Of a stretch of DNA of 64,000 nt, positions 19,463 through 32,895 are shown one piece after another. Below the pieces are notes generated by a model. The model saw only the letters and a program-made list of their open reading frames with translations. It was not told the origin of the DNA and searched no databases. Made by a program: the position numbers and the translations under genes. This DNA comes from Saccharina japonica (taxonomy: Eukaryota > Sar > Phaeophyceae > Laminariales > Laminariaceae): NCBI GenBank assembly GCA_008828725.1, contig MEHQ01000852.1:8700-72699 (forward strand), in the 5' to 3' direction. Every line of letters starts with the position of its first letter. Positions within the stretch are counted from its first letter, which is position 1.

Positions 19463-21663
19463 TACTGCTGTATACGAGTGCGCATTTACGCCGACTGTCT
19501 TTGTTCGCTTTTTTCTGCTCTTCATTCTTCCCTGGCCGTTTTCGTTCCGCCTTTTCCTTGTCCGTATGTACGTATGATACGTTTTATATCATATACCGGT
19601 ATATGTATTACAAGTACTACTAACTGTGTAGATCGACCACCTACAGGGCCGGACAGATTTCCATTGTTGTCGCAAACAAGGCCGGGGGGTACTTTTTCAA
19701 GGGTGTCGTCTCACATACAAAGCGACGCAGGAGGACCGCAAGAGGACCGTGCATTCATGTATGTGCACTTGAGAGAAGAATCGAACGACTGACTGGAGAA
19801 GCGGCTGCAAGGATTGCACAGAGTTGGAGCCAAGTACAATAATAACGTACTGCTGTTGTTGTGGTTGTACACCTACCTGGTGCTCTGGTGATACTGCACG
19901 ACGCGGGAAGAATTCGAACGTGACGGACGAAGAGGGCCGGAAAAAGTAAAAAATCCAAACTCCAACGTCCCGAACAGGTCCGAAATAATTTTCACGCCAG
20001 CTCTATCGTCGTCGGTACAACGCAGTACCGGTACCAGAGGGTACGAGGTACGAGTACCTGGTACCGGATCACGACGTATAACGGCGCAGGATCAAACTCG
20101 GGGAAACTACCAACTTACACAACAACAGCTCCTTCCTGTGAACTACCAGTCAGCGCGTACTGTATAACGTACATACCTGTGTACAGAGAGATGTACGTAC
20201 ATACATACAAAAACAAACTCGAAATCGGAGAGAAAAACAAAAAAATAATCCCGAGCTCCGAGGATACGTACAACAACAACAGCAGCTGCTTAACAGTAGA
20301 TAGATATAATACGGTACGGAGACTCGACACATATCATATTACGCAGTATTACGTGCAAATATCGTTGGCGCGGCCGTAGCCTATTAATAGCACTCCGCAC
20401 TACTCCTTCCTACGTGCAAGCTCGGGTTGGGCAAGGGTATAATCATAACAATGGCCATCCGTGTTGCTTGCATCGCCACGGCTGGGCCACACATGCACGC
20501 ATGCATGCATGGGACATGCATGGGGCTCCCATGGTGAAAGAAAGCAAAGAAAGAGAGTCGTCGTGATGAGTTTCGTCGCGATGCGGCACAACGGCCTGCA
20601 GTCTGTAGTATTTTTTTGTGGTGCATCCACGGGTGCATCGGAATATCAGATTCTACAGGGCATTAATTGTCTATCTGCGTATGTATGTATATACGTATGG
20701 TAACTCCTAAATAACAAAGATGATTGTTGTGGAATGGCCTCGCGCTTCATTCAGCTCGGCGCACAGCGCGGCATTTATTAATAGTTGTCGGGGAGGGTCA
20801 GCGCGGGCTGGCCATGTACCGGTAGTCGCTGGCGATGTGGTATGGAAATAAATGTCGTTGCTTGCAGGTAGATGTAGATAGGGTGTGGTGTGAGGTGTGA
20901 GGACGTCGCTCGGAGTTACTACGTAGTTCACGTCAAGTATGTAGTTACCGGTAGTTGATGTATATGGCGTAAAGTTGCGGACGGCATGTGATTGGTGTAC
21001 TATTAAAATACTACTACTTACGGAGTATAGTATGTGGTGTGCCAGGGTGTGCAGTAGTAGTCTTCGAGAAAAATGTCGTTCGTTGCTGATGCCGCAAAGG
21101 AGAGACTACTCTGTGAAGCCATATAGAAAAAGAGGGAGCGACAAATAAATAATGAAGAACCTCAAACAACACCCGTTCTCTTACAGTATATCAGTACTGT
21201 ACCAGGTAGTTTTCATACCTCAAACACCACCGACCGGTCTCTCACACCACCAGTACTACTAGTACCTGATACTTCTGTAGTAGTAGTGCTACAGTAGTAG
21301 TAGATCCTACCGGCATTACTTCTATACAGTACATAAATTAGATCTCGAGCATTTATCTCGAAAAAAATAAAAATAGACTGATCACCCCAGACTGCGGCCT
21401 GGGAGGAAACGCAGTCAGTCGATTCTGAAGCGCCCTGTCGTCTGTGTTCCTGTCGTTATAGAGAGAACTACATACAGCACCTGTTGGGGGGGGGGGCGTC
21501 CTCGTAATGTATGTCGTGAATGGCCGTCGTCGCCCTGACATATTATCGTAGCTCATGGAAATAAAACCCAATGTAATCACTCAAAAACGCTGTCTCTGCA
21601 GAAAGAAAACAACTTGAATCGATTGGTATTTTTTTTACTGTTGTAATAAAACTGGAATCCGAC
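19463..21663. other. Intergenic region, no gene supported
   Basis: It contains several TACCWGGTA palindromes, one CTATTAATAG (20381-20390), a cgcatgcatgcatg stretch near 20500 and CA/GTA runs. No frame shows domain features. Confidence 0.5.
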
Positions 21664-21783
21664 GCAAGTCGACGAGGGAAGAAAATGCTGCAATCTTCGC
21701 GCGACAAAAAATGCAAGGCACGTACCGTAGTGGGGAGGGGGGAGAAGAGCCTACTTAGTTACCCCGGATCTGAGTTACGACTA
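21664..21783 (+). repeat. Dispersed repeat, GGATCTGAGTTACGAC type, copy b
   Basis: It reads gtcgacgagggaagaaaatg, then gcgcgacaaaaaatgcaagg, gtggggagggg and accccggatctgagttacga. It is collinear with copies a and c. Confidence 0.7.
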
Positions 21784-22473
21784 AAAAAGAGGGAGAGAAA
21801 AAAGAAGGGCGAAGATAATGAATGGGATGGACAAAAAAAAAAAAAAAAAAGTAACCAGAAAGACCTCCGCTTGCCTCCGCTCCGAGAAAGAAAACAGACG
21901 AAGAAGAGGCGCGCACAACTCACCGCACGCGAGATGAAGGGTGGGGCTTGTTTGTATAGCCGCTGATGGAGGTGGTGCAGCGGTAACCAGTAGTAGTCCT
22001 GAACGGTCGCCGCCAGATGCAAAGAAAAAGTAAAAGCCCCCTTTTTTCGCGGAGCGCGGGGGAAGGGTGTCTCGGCGTTGTCCTTCGACTGGGGATACAA
22101 AAGTGAGCCCTCTCCTAGCCTGTGGGGCCGGGGATAGAAGTGGGGGGCGGTTGGGGAGGGATAGCTGTCCTGTGTATACACTGCACTACTTACACCCATG
22201 GTATTATATTATATATATATCCTGGTATCATATTATACCTCACGCGGTATACGAGCGATTGTTACAGGGGACCTATATATAGTAAACAGGACCTGCGGTA
22301 CATTCAAAAACCCATACTTCGTATATTTACCTTTTTTTACTATTAATAACAATGTTTGGTCCTATTTACTATTACGAACGCTGTGGCGCTTTTGCCCCAA
22401 CGGCAAGAAAATGCGTTAACATGTACGAGCGTATACGCCTATTGATGTTACTCCATCCACAACTTCGACGAGA
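21784..22473. other. Unassigned DNA between two repeat copies
   Basis: It has A-rich and purine-rich stretches, a TA-rich segment near 22205 and no supported gene. Confidence 0.45.
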
Positions 22474-22596
22474 GAGTCGACAAGGGAAGAAAGTGCTGAA
22501 ATCTTCTCGCGATAAAAAATGCAAGGCACTTACTGTTGTACTGCTGCTGTAGTGGGGAGGGACGAGAAGAGCCTACTTAGTGACCCCGGATCTGAG
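22474..22596 (+). repeat. Dispersed repeat, GGATCTGAGTTACGAC type, copy c
   Basis: It reads gagtcgacaagggaagaaag, then ctcgcgataaaaaatgcaag, gtggggaggga and tgaccccggatctgag. The distance from copy b is about 0.8 kb, in the same orientation. Confidence 0.7.
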
Positions 22597-22839
22597 AGGC
22601 GAAAATTTTGGACGTATGTGCGTAAATGTACTCAAAATGTACGTCTCATTCGCTCGTCTTGCAAATAACACACAGACAAGCTTAGCCTTTGTATTTGCGA
22701 CCCTTTCAAGCCTTGTTTTATCCACGGACGTACAAAACCGTCATAAATTTGAACTCAGTGCCCTCAAAAAAGAAAGCCACAAAAACAAATTCAGCAGGAA
22801 ATTGTCGAATAAATCGCAAGAAAAAGGCCTAAAACAAAT

Positions 22840-23011
22840 TTCGCCTGCGGCGAAAACGGACCCAAAAAATGTTTCGCCTGCGGCAATGCCTGCGGCGAAA
22901 ATAGGCCCCAATTTTTTTTTCGCCTACGGCGAAGTGGCCCCGCACAATTTTTTGGCCTGCGGCCAAAAAGTGTGCGGGGGCCTAAAAAAGATGTGCGCAA
23001 AGCCGCACATC
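22840..23011. repeat. Cluster of DNA hairpins
   Basis: Successive short palindromes follow one another: ttcgcctgcggcgaa-type stems from 22849, TTCGCC-TAC-GGCGAA at 22919-22933, and a long near-perfect stem at 22936-22982 (GGCCCCGCACA with TGTGCGGGGGCC, and inside it TTTTTTGGCC-TGC-GGCCAAAAA). A last stem lies at 22990-23011 (GATGTGCG with CGCACATC). Function is unknown; an open frame across it is low-complexity. Confidence 0.7.
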
Positions 23012-24100
23012 TATTGTTTATTGTTTTTTTTGTGCGCAAAAGCTGATATTTCAGATTTTTGGTGCAATTGCGCACGTTTCACCAACTAATTCGAACCCTG
23101 GTATATACCACTTGTTCGGCAAAACGGTTGCGCGTCACTACTACTGCTGTCTACTGCTGTGCACGAGACGAAAAGGACAACATAACAAAATAACTAACCC
23201 CACAGGAACCCTAAGCCAATCAGATCCAATCAACCATCGATTCGTGAGCGTCAGTCCCTTTGTCTCATCTCTCACATAGATGGTGTGTGCCGACCATTTT
23301 TCTCGAAAAAGTAGTAAGCTCTACTGTTCGCCCCAACGGCAAGAGAAAAAAAAACTATTATATTCATACACACACATATATATCTGGTATCATACTATCG
23401 AGTACCTGTATACGAGTATGTTATAGAAACATATGACATGCATGATATGATTAGAGGTGGGCATCGGATGACACATCCGAAAAATCGGAAACCGGATAGG
23501 AGGCGTTTTTATCAAATACAAAAAACGGTTTAAAACCGGTTTTTGTTTGGCAGGTATTAAATCCTCGAAAACAGTGGAAACCAAGAGTGATTTTTCGATT
23601 TTCCCTCGATTTGACCCTTGTTGTGTACTCCCAAGTGCGTATGTATCTGGTTATCTTCGTTGCCTTATTTGCCCAACTTTCACGCTTTCATGTTTGTGTG
23701 CATGTTGTTCATGCTGCAGGCTCGTTCTAGTGCTGTCGTGGGTGCCCTAAAAAGTACAAATGAAATAGAATAAAAACCATTTTTTTTTTAAAACCGACTA
23801 ATAATATTTGCAAGCAGCAGTGTTAATCCTCAACTTGTTAAACATTAACTTGTTTTTCCCCTTGGGACCCATGCATGGCGACCAACAAAACGAGGAGTGA
23901 ATGCGATCTTATCAAGTGTCCAGTGTTATCGTGAAGCTGCTCAAGTGCTACAGCAACATCACCACATGACCAAAACGCGCCTAGTGTCGTTCATCTCCTT
24001 TTACTACCGCATGTGACTCGGGCACATCTCCTACTCCCGCAGCCCGGGCTGCTTCATCTCGCCGGTTCTGAAACCGTCGTATAATTTCGATATATTTTCC
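23012..24100. other. Intergenic region
   Basis: The DNA is AT-rich and no gene was seen. A GT-AG pair could be drawn in several places, but no peptide looks conserved. Confidence 0.45.
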
Positions 24101-27100
24101 CTCTCAAGGTCTAAAGTGGTCCATACTCTAAAGTAGTAGTAGCACGAATAACGGATACATTCGGAATCCAGAGACCACTCTTCTGCCGTCGCCACTGCAG
24201 CCTGCTGCAGTCATCCGCGCTGCTACAGACCCTATACTTCTTCCGGCGCACAGCCCCGCGACCAACACCCGCCTTATTATTTGTTATGTCGCTCCCCTGT
24301 CGTCCACGCACCCCCACGGGACCCGGTGCCCACCATTCGTGGCGACTCACGTGAATACGCACAGAGACCATCTGCTCCCCGCTTCAGCCCGCATGAGCCT
24401 CAACCTGCCACTCACTCGATCGAATTCCGCCGCGAGCACGCTTTTCTCCGTCCAGGAATCGCCGCTCCTTGCCGTCCCTTCCGCAGACGACGACGACGAC
24501 GACGACGACGACCAGGACGACCGCCACACCTAAGGCACCCGAGCGGAGGAGTCGTGGTCGCCCTTGCCGGGTGGCGGGGACGACAGCAGCAGCAGCATCA
24601 GCACGACCAACAACAGTGACAGCAACACAGCTACAACTGATAGACGCAGTAACCTTCGCGACGACGCATGCCCCCCCCCCCCCCTCCCGCCACTTGCGCG
24701 CGCCGCTTCTTAACGTCAACAGACCCGCCCCTACCCCCGTTGTTCAAGCTGATCGGGGCGCCTCGGAACGAAGTGTCCGTCGCCATATATTCTAGGAGGG
24801 GAACATGCGCTGACCGACGGTTTGCCCGTCACTACTGGCCAGACTACGACGACAACCGAGGGGGGGGGGGAGGTCTAGCCAACGATGGAGTCCTTTCCAC
24901 ACGCCGCAAGACACCGCCCGGCCCTGTGCGCAGAATTCCATACCCTCTCTTTGACCGGCCCAACGCTAACGACAGCATGATCAGGCAGACAGCTATTTTT
25001 TCCTTGACCTATACCATTAATAAGCTTATTTCTCATGCTCCGCTCAAATGCATGGACGCCATCCTCCCTCTTATTTATTTTCGACTTCTATTGTTCCTGC
25101 TCTGATTCAATGTTTACCACCATCGTACATCCGTACCCGCGAGGGTCTAACTGTCGCACGCTTCGCACGTCATGTGGTATTTACAGTTATCGTAGCAATT
25201 TCCGGGTATTGACGAGAGTTTAAGGAAAGCCTCACGGGGGGGGGGCACACCACGCACTACGCACACTCTGTTCAGCGTCACCGCCTGCTTGGATGCAACA
25301 CATCCATCCCACGACCACACACGGAGGGGTCTTTCTCGACGACGTCATTGTCTTCGACCCCGACCCCACCTCTCACTTTAACCTCAAGCTCTCCCCCGTT
25401 TAAGACCACGTCAGGTGATACCGACACCGACTTGCTTGAGCGTACTCCCTCTGCCTGTTTTCGCCCGAACACCGACACAGTCGCCGCGCCCATCACCATG
25501 TGCATGCAGTCAAACGTGGGACAGTCCACTCCCTCCTCCACGGTCTTTCTACAACCGTGAATCTCTAGCGAGCATATCTATACGTATGTGCTCCGTCAAC
25601 GCTCTGCTCCAGCAAGGTGCTGCATTAATATTTTCGTATATTGGAGCTGAAGGCTATCGTGCACCAATTTTTCCTTGAGCTCGCCACTCCGTCGGGTATT
25701 TTTTCTTCCCGGACTGGGACACAATCATCGACAAACCCCATTCCTTCCGCTTAAGCTGCGACACCAGCAGCAACGGGTTCGATACCGCCCTCGAGCAAGA
25801 ACAAACACAGTTTTTTTCCCGCCCTTATCATTCGTCAGTCGCACCACCCTCGACCCTAAACGTTCCTAGACGCCTCATGACTTCGAGGCTGGTGGCATGT
25901 TCGGGGCATGAAAAACCTCCGTGACTATCCATGGTCAACAACCTTTCACATCTGAGCTGATCGTATGACTCTGAAGCACATCGAACCAACGTTTTGAAAC
26001 ACAACGCCCGCGTTCATAGCTGGTTGAAATTCCTACCCACGTACCTGATTTCCTTACACACTGAGCCACCGAGGAGGTATCGCTGTCGGTAACGCCAATT
26101 TCCTTTCCCGCCTTGCACAGCCGGCGACCGACCTCGACGGCTCTAGATCGAACATCTCAACCAGCCCCTGAACCACGGGTGTCTACCCCAACCAGACCTG
26201 TGATTACACTTTTTGGGAAGCTTCGACGCCGATAATCGGCTTGGGTGGGCCCGTTCCCCCTTCCTTCAGCCCCATAACCAATACTCCCCTGCCCCCGTTC
26301 AATGATGGCCACTTCGGCGATATGTACCTGACTCGGCCTTGTTACAAATACTCCGTCGACCCTTTTCCCCTCGAAACCCCACCAACGATTCACCAGGCGG
26401 CTCCAAGAAGGACGCGGTGGACACTGGTGCCCCTCCTGGCATGACCTTCTTGCCATCCGTCGTCTCCCCATTTTCTACTTCCAGTGACGACATATCGGAA
26501 CAAGTCCCTCCTCGTCTTTCACTGGGCACGATTTTTCTTTGACCCGGCCCTCTCTCTGCCGCCACCGGCGACTACCATTTGGTTGCTAGGTATCTGTGGC
26601 CTGGTGCCCCAGAGTATCCGCCCCCGGACGACGTCCATCTACCACCACGACAACGCCATCGTCAAGACCCTCACGACAGAGTACCGTCCTTCTCACGACG
26701 ACAACGGCAACACCCACAACGACAACAACATCTACAATACATAGCGCGTCCTTCCACTCCCTGTTGCTACCTCTCACCGTCGCCGACGCAACCATAAGCG
26801 CTCTCACCCCTGCACAGGGTATTTCTTCGCCGGAACACACCGACGCAGCACTAGCTTCAACACCCCCCCCGGCAAGGACATTGTCAGCTTCACTTCAACT
26901 TATAGAACCCGCCACCGAGCCCGATGGCAACCTCCATCTTCGTTCCTGCGCTGCGCTGAGTCCCCTTGGTTCGCCCCCACTCAATTATTCTCCCCGGACT
27001 GCTCCTCACCACCCCCGTCGGACGTCTCGGGCCCACAGTTCCGGAGTTATGAGCCTTCCCGCCAAAGGCCGGCTTCACACCGCCGTCGCCGATGCCGCTC

Positions 27101-29110
27101 TCCCAACACGACGGAGGTTTGTTTGCGCCCTCGACACTCTATGACGGCACGGCCCCTCGTCGAGACCCAGCCCCACAACCCGATTTACCCCTACGCGTGT
27201 CGGTTCCCATGTTGATGCACCTTTGGGTTCTGCACACGAGACACACCCACTACCACCTTCTACCAAGAGGGCATTCCATGCATGCTCAGTATGTTCATGC
27301 TTGTTTTCACGAGTGGGTCGGTATGGACACACCTACAACAAGCTGATCGTTCTCCCACTACTGTTTCAAGTGCGAAGCGTGTAAGACTTCTCGCCAGACT
27401 ACAACCTTGGCTCGTCCCTTCCCTGTCCTTAACAAACGATCTCGACATAGGCACCAGCGTCGACTACGTCTATCTTCTACCTCGTGCCATGACTCGCACT
27501 TTATCCTAATCACTGACCACTCCAGTCACCACACCGGCAGGTAAGCCGTGACCGAAGCTCAGGTCACCGCCATCAGTACCGCAGATGTCTTCGTCGAACG
27601 CTACCGCCTTATCTGGGGGGGGTCCGGTTATGCCCCTCCCAGACAACGGACTAACTAGTTACTGGCACGTTTTAAACTTTCGCGCTGCATCTATGAGCGC
27701 CTCCGCAGTGACAAAGTCGCCGCCAGATCGTACCACCCCAGCGCCAACCATCGAAGGCGTTGTGCACGTCAACCACACGATGGCTCAGACGTTCTCGGTG
27801 GTGGTCAATGAACAACAAACTAACTAGAACGCACAACTTTCCCCAATTCGAGTTTGCCGATAAAAACTTATCTACACGGTGCTACAGGGCTAGCTCAACA
27901 ACGATGTCCACGTCTCCCCCTTCCGATATTCGAGTCTCCCAGCATCGGCGGGGGTTGAAGTCGTGGACAGCAACCGACTGGGACTACTGCAATCTCACCA
28001 CGGACAGTGAACGGCATTCATAACGCATTGTGCGCGAACACCACGCAGCCGCCGCCTCCCCCTTGAGGCACCGCAATCCATCCTTTTCTGTACGCACTTC
28101 GTCAGTTCCCTTCCCCTCCCTTCATTGTAGGCCGCTGGGCATGTGCTTAAACTCACATTACCACATCCGCCAAGGCTTTGAAAAGTTATCTAATGCAGCA
28201 GTGCTCAAGACAAGATGCCCCCTGAATTGGATTATCTCGTTTACATCCTCGCCATTTTCTCGGCCCCGGCCTGCGACACCCCGGATGACCATCCTCTGGA
28301 TAACAAGCTGTCACTCCTCAATTTTTTTGTCCGACATTTATCATAATTACCACCACTGCTGCATCTATGTCATTCGGTGCAAGCCCTGCCAGAGCCGCTC
28401 GACGATGCGGACGACATACCGAAGCATCCGCCGACCGACGTGAAAAAAAATTGTCCTTACTTCCTTCGTCACGAAGTCACTCCTACCGCGTCGCGTTCGG
28501 TGACGTCTCATCGCGGCCAAAACATATCTATGTCGAACAGATCATGAGCCACCAAACAGTCTTCAGCCAGCCGTGGTGGCAAGTCGTCCCCGTCACGCAT
28601 ACAGAATATTCTGGTTTGGGTACCTCGGCCAATCATGGGAGCGCAAATTATATTGGCAACACTTTAAGCCAACGCTTAAGACGACAGCTTGCCTAATGCT
28701 GTTCCAGCGCACCGACGCAAGATCGCCTGACCAAAAGCCTTTACCTTCAAATGCGTATCGACGCTGCCCACCGCGTAGTACAGCAGTATCGTGGTCGAAA
28801 GGCATTTCGTTTTCCAAGTTAGGGTAATTCCTCGCGATTTATTACTTCGACGCTTACTCGTCCCTTCCCCTTGCCTTAAAGCACCACACCCGTGATCGTC
28901 TTTGACTACTAGGGAAATCGCCCGCCGCACCGCGCCAGATACCTCATCGAATAGCCTCCACGTCACCTGGCTCCTCGTTGACCCCGGCCCGAACAAGGTC
29001 GATACTCACCCTGTATGGTACGCCACTACACGGAACGCCAGCTACAGATCTCGGAACCTTCAAAGGCGTGTACGTGGGGGCCTAGCCCGTGGTTTCCATG
29101 CGTAATTCAG
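24100..29110 (+). mobile_element. Decayed Ty3/Gypsy-like retroelement
   Basis: The region is unusually CT-rich on the plus strand. It shows integrase-like pieces in order: a zinc-binding portion near 27230-27400 and a catalytic-core-like portion near 27400-27670. Possible integrase C-terminal pieces lie near 28600-29050. It is heavily broken, with many interruptions (at least a dozen), so it is old. No long terminal repeats were found, and the edges are set only by composition. The family call rests on the integrase pieces. Confidence 0.45.
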
Positions 29111-32100
29111 ACGTATCCCGGAAGGCTCCTGCAATAGCTAGTTTTTTTTTCGCACCTTTCACTTTCGTTCGGTCTTCGCGTCGTACTTGGTTTTTCTTAC
29201 GCCCCGTGTGTGTCATATTTAACCAATCCGCGTTGGTTTAGAGTACAGTACAATACCTTATTTTAGTTTACGGACCACCGCGTGAAGGTGTCCGAGAAAC
29301 TTGGCCTTGCATTCGACGTCTCGTTCATTATGTCATTCCGCGGAACGCGATTCTTTGCTTGCCTCCCTCCCCCTTTTTTTGACCCTACTCAGTGCCGGAT
29401 GCGCTCACTGCTGTGGGTGCCAGTTCCCACCGGTGACGGAGCAAACGCGTTTTGGTCCCCTTTCCCGATCCTACCATCAGTTTGGCTGGTTTTCATTTTC
29501 AGGCTTACCGATGTATATCCCCTTACTTACTCTTCGTGTGATTTCATGCTTAACTTTAGTCCTATCCATTATGTTCCTCTTCGTAGGCCCGGTCACCGTA
29601 GCTACAATGCTATACTACCACCGGAAGCATAGATGGGCATTTCGAGTGGACAACCGACCCCCTCACGGTGTTTTGTTTCAGTGTTTGCATAGGGTTTTGC
29701 TCACGTAAGAGGCGTCTTAGATGCACTATGAGGTGAAGGGTGGGTCTGTTGCCTTATTTCCGTGTTGCAGTTTTGAAGAGCCGTATCTTCGATTCACTTC
29801 ACGATTTCCGGATGTCGTGATTGCCAATCTTGCATCTATGGCTAATCCGGGTGGGCTAGTGTTATGACATGGTATCCATAGGCGTACATGTTATTATAGT
29901 AAGGAAACTATGGAATGATCAGCAGTATTGCCTTGCATAAATCGGCCGTATACAACACGGTGAAAGAGGCAAAGGAAATCCCTAAGGGGACACAAATACA
30001 TGACGTAGTGATATATACCGTCAAATGTTACGTATTTTTTTCTGAGAGTTTTTTCTTCATAGTTTATCTACTCTTCTGGAACATCACGATCCGAATGTTT
30101 GAAAAATGTTCAAAACGTGTGAGAATTTCGAATTTCGATTTATACTCTTTGAATTCCAGGCGAGTTCAGGATAGTAATTTTAACGAAGATGAGCGATGAC
30201 GTATGGCACGGGCTATAGGAGGGCGGAAGCGGCAAAGGGGGGTGTGTGGTGTACATTCGTGATCATGATCATTTTAGCTAGTGCCTCTACCTCCCTTCTG
30301 CGTTCAGATCGAGCCTTGGATCCGGCTTTTGTTTTCGTATACCTCCTGATAGCGTCTTAGATAGGAGGTCCAATGAGCTGTAAAATCAAGTGCACCACTC
30401 GTTACCCTGATGCGTCAAGACTTGTTTGTATCACTCAACCCGGGCCATCCTTCTGCCACAATACAGGTGTGAACCAGTTTATGGCATGTCATTTCGTGGT
30501 ATAATAAAAAGAGCAGCAGTTCTCATGAGGGTGCATGTACGAACTGCACCCACCGCATGTGCATCAAGTGGGCCGCACGAACCCGAGCACCAGGCCTGGG
30601 CTGGATCTCTGCTGATCTACTGCAATACATGCAGGGAGTACCCCGTATATACGTGACCTCCCTTGAATTCCACAGCTGTCAGATTTCGTCCCCCTCAAAT
30701 TCCGCAGCTCGCGCGATGGAAGTGGAAGTATCCCACGCAGCTTGCAAAATGGTTTGTTTCGACGAAATCCTCGATCTCACGGCTGTCGTTTTTTTTTTTT
30801 TCTCTATATACCTGGGATAAGAAACAGGGCCAACGGAGTATTTTCCCTCATTTAAAACGTTCAAATATGGCGTTTCGAACGTATGAAAAAATGTCGGGGG
30901 TCACAGGGATGTTGGCTTTAGATGCCCCACACGCCCCGCTCTTCCGCTCCACCCCACGCAACACCCGTGATAAAAAGGAATGAAAGAGAGCGTTTTATGT
31001 TTCTCCTGCTGGAGAACAGCGCAGTATGTTTGCTTCCCGTCGGTTGCGACCGCTCCTCCTGCGGTTTTATCGTTGGAGAGAAGGCAACGTTCGCCGGACA
31101 GAAAATACATACCAGGTACGTATGCGCCATGTTTTTATCGTGTCCGATAGAGCGAGGTAAAGCGAATACCTCGTGGGGGCCGTGCCAAGCTGAGAACCGG
31201 ACCCAATGAGCTTTAAAGGGGCACAGTCACTTTCTTATGGCTGCATACCGATTGATCGAGGTGCCGCCAACTTCACACGGGGATACAAATATCTCGAGAA
31301 ACATTCTGGCAATAAAAATGTTAGTTTTATTAATACTTGGTGCTCGACAGTCCACACGAACATTGTGCCGGGAACATTAGACGCCTGCCTGTATCATCAC
31401 GCCTATGACGAGATCAATAACATACGGTATGCACGCTAGGTAGGTCTGTGAGTAAGGCATGCCTTGGCTGGACTTCACGGCTACTTATTATTGGGGGGGG
31501 GGCGAAGTAATAAGCCAACTAACTGATTCAGTCGTTATCACTATTTGTCTTTACTTAAAAATAAACATAATGTCGTCGAGCATTAAACGCGCCAGTCAGA
31601 TCCCAAGACGCAGAACTCCGCACATTTCCGCATGCACCTAACTGCAGATACCTAAGCCAACTAATAACTATTAATAGTTCAAATAACCAGTCGGCGACTT
31701 ATTGTCAGCCAACACACGGTTCCAACGTGGGCAGAAAACTGGGGAAAAGGCCCGCTCACGGTCTATCATACTACTTGCACGGCCAGGTGCCCGTGCAGGT
31801 ACAAACCGGCAGCAAGGGTGATCATCGACAACTACCAGAAACAAGCTCGACATCAACCACTGGGAACACACGTTGCTGTCATCGCCCCTACCACCGCCGC
31901 TGATTCCGCCGTGATCAGTTTCCCTCTCGGGTTCAATCAGGCTGCGCGCGTTTTCAGCCACTACTTGGCGGCGATTAACATGTCGGTCGGCCGATGCTAG
32001 CTTACGTTGAACGGAACGGCAGCGTGGGCGTCGTCGTCTCGTCTCATCCTCGTCAAGGCGTTGTCGCGTGCTTGCATTATCTTGGCTGCAGCGTCAGCGG

Positions 32101-32766
32101 CGTCCTTTTCATACCGCCCACCAAGAAAAAACCAAGGAGATCAACGAGAGAGGAGAGGAGGCAGCGCGAGATCGTGGTGTCGTTGGACTAATCTGATGCG
32201 GGAAGAGGGGTTGACGCGTGCTGCGATAAAAGTAGCAAGTTTTGGTTGAAACGCTTTCCGAATGACACGGCTCCCGAACCCAAAATAGACGGAATTTTGC
32301 TGTTTCTTCGCAGTATATTTCATGTACTACTTTGGCCATGGGGATCGTTCGTCGAGTAGCACTTTTGTTCCTCCAAAATAAGTTTTCGGGTAAGGTATAG
32401 AGCTCCTCAAGTGACCACCCTTCTAAGGCTAAAATGGTGCACCTCTACCGTAGCATGCGTCGGTTCGACGTTCGAGGCGGCGATTGATCGTTGGATGCGG
32501 GAGAAACGAAACGCGGGAAAGGCCGACGAAATGGTTATCTAGCCAAAGCGGCGTCCGTTTCCCCGTTGTCCTTGGCGGGTGCTTTTCTTTCGCAAGCTTC
32601 CCAACGCGTATGACGGATATTGCCGTCGTGTCGATACACCAACCCTGGTACGGAGGAGCGGCCTTGAGGCGGTGAAGCGCAAACGACACACGCACGAATC
32701 GCCACCCGTTCGCGGTTAGCTGACCACGCGGGAAAAGCCGCGGCATGTGTGGTCTCACGTCACTTA
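29111..32766. other. Intergenic region, no gene supported
   Basis: It holds one T-tailed repeat (about 30668-30801), one CTATTAATAG (31668-31677) and one TACCAGGTA (about 31110). Open frames near 29.3 and 32.0 kb lack recognisable domains. Confidence 0.45.
30668..30801 (+). repeat. T-tailed dispersed repeat, copy d
   Basis: It contains gcagctcgcgcgatggaag, gtatcccacgcagcttgcaa and tttcgacgaaatcctcgatc, then ctcacggctg and a T-run. It is the copy closest to the consensus. Confidence 0.7.
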
Positions 32767-32895
32767 TTATGTAGAGTTTAGATTCGTACTAGTGGTAGCT
32801 ATTCCACTAAACATGCTGGCTGCTCCGCCGTCATAGCCCTCTCTCTTGTAATCCACGTCCGTCTGCTGCGAGCGTGAACATGTCCTTGACATCCC
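32767..32895 (-). CDS. Cys-rich gene, terminal exon 3
   Basis: A strong acceptor (ctttttgcag) precedes 42 codons and TAA. It is polar and low in cysteine. A different acceptor phase would give a shorter tail (DVKDMFTLAADG...), so the C-terminus is tentative. Confidence 0.45.
   Translation of the reverse strand, partial: GMSRTCSRSQQTDVDYKREGYDGGAASMFSGIATTSTNLNST

Noticed and set aside
22580-23089. 169-codon plus-strand frame
   Set aside because: It begins with a non-ATG codon, crosses the hairpin cluster and encodes low-complexity repeats of PAAKIGP type.
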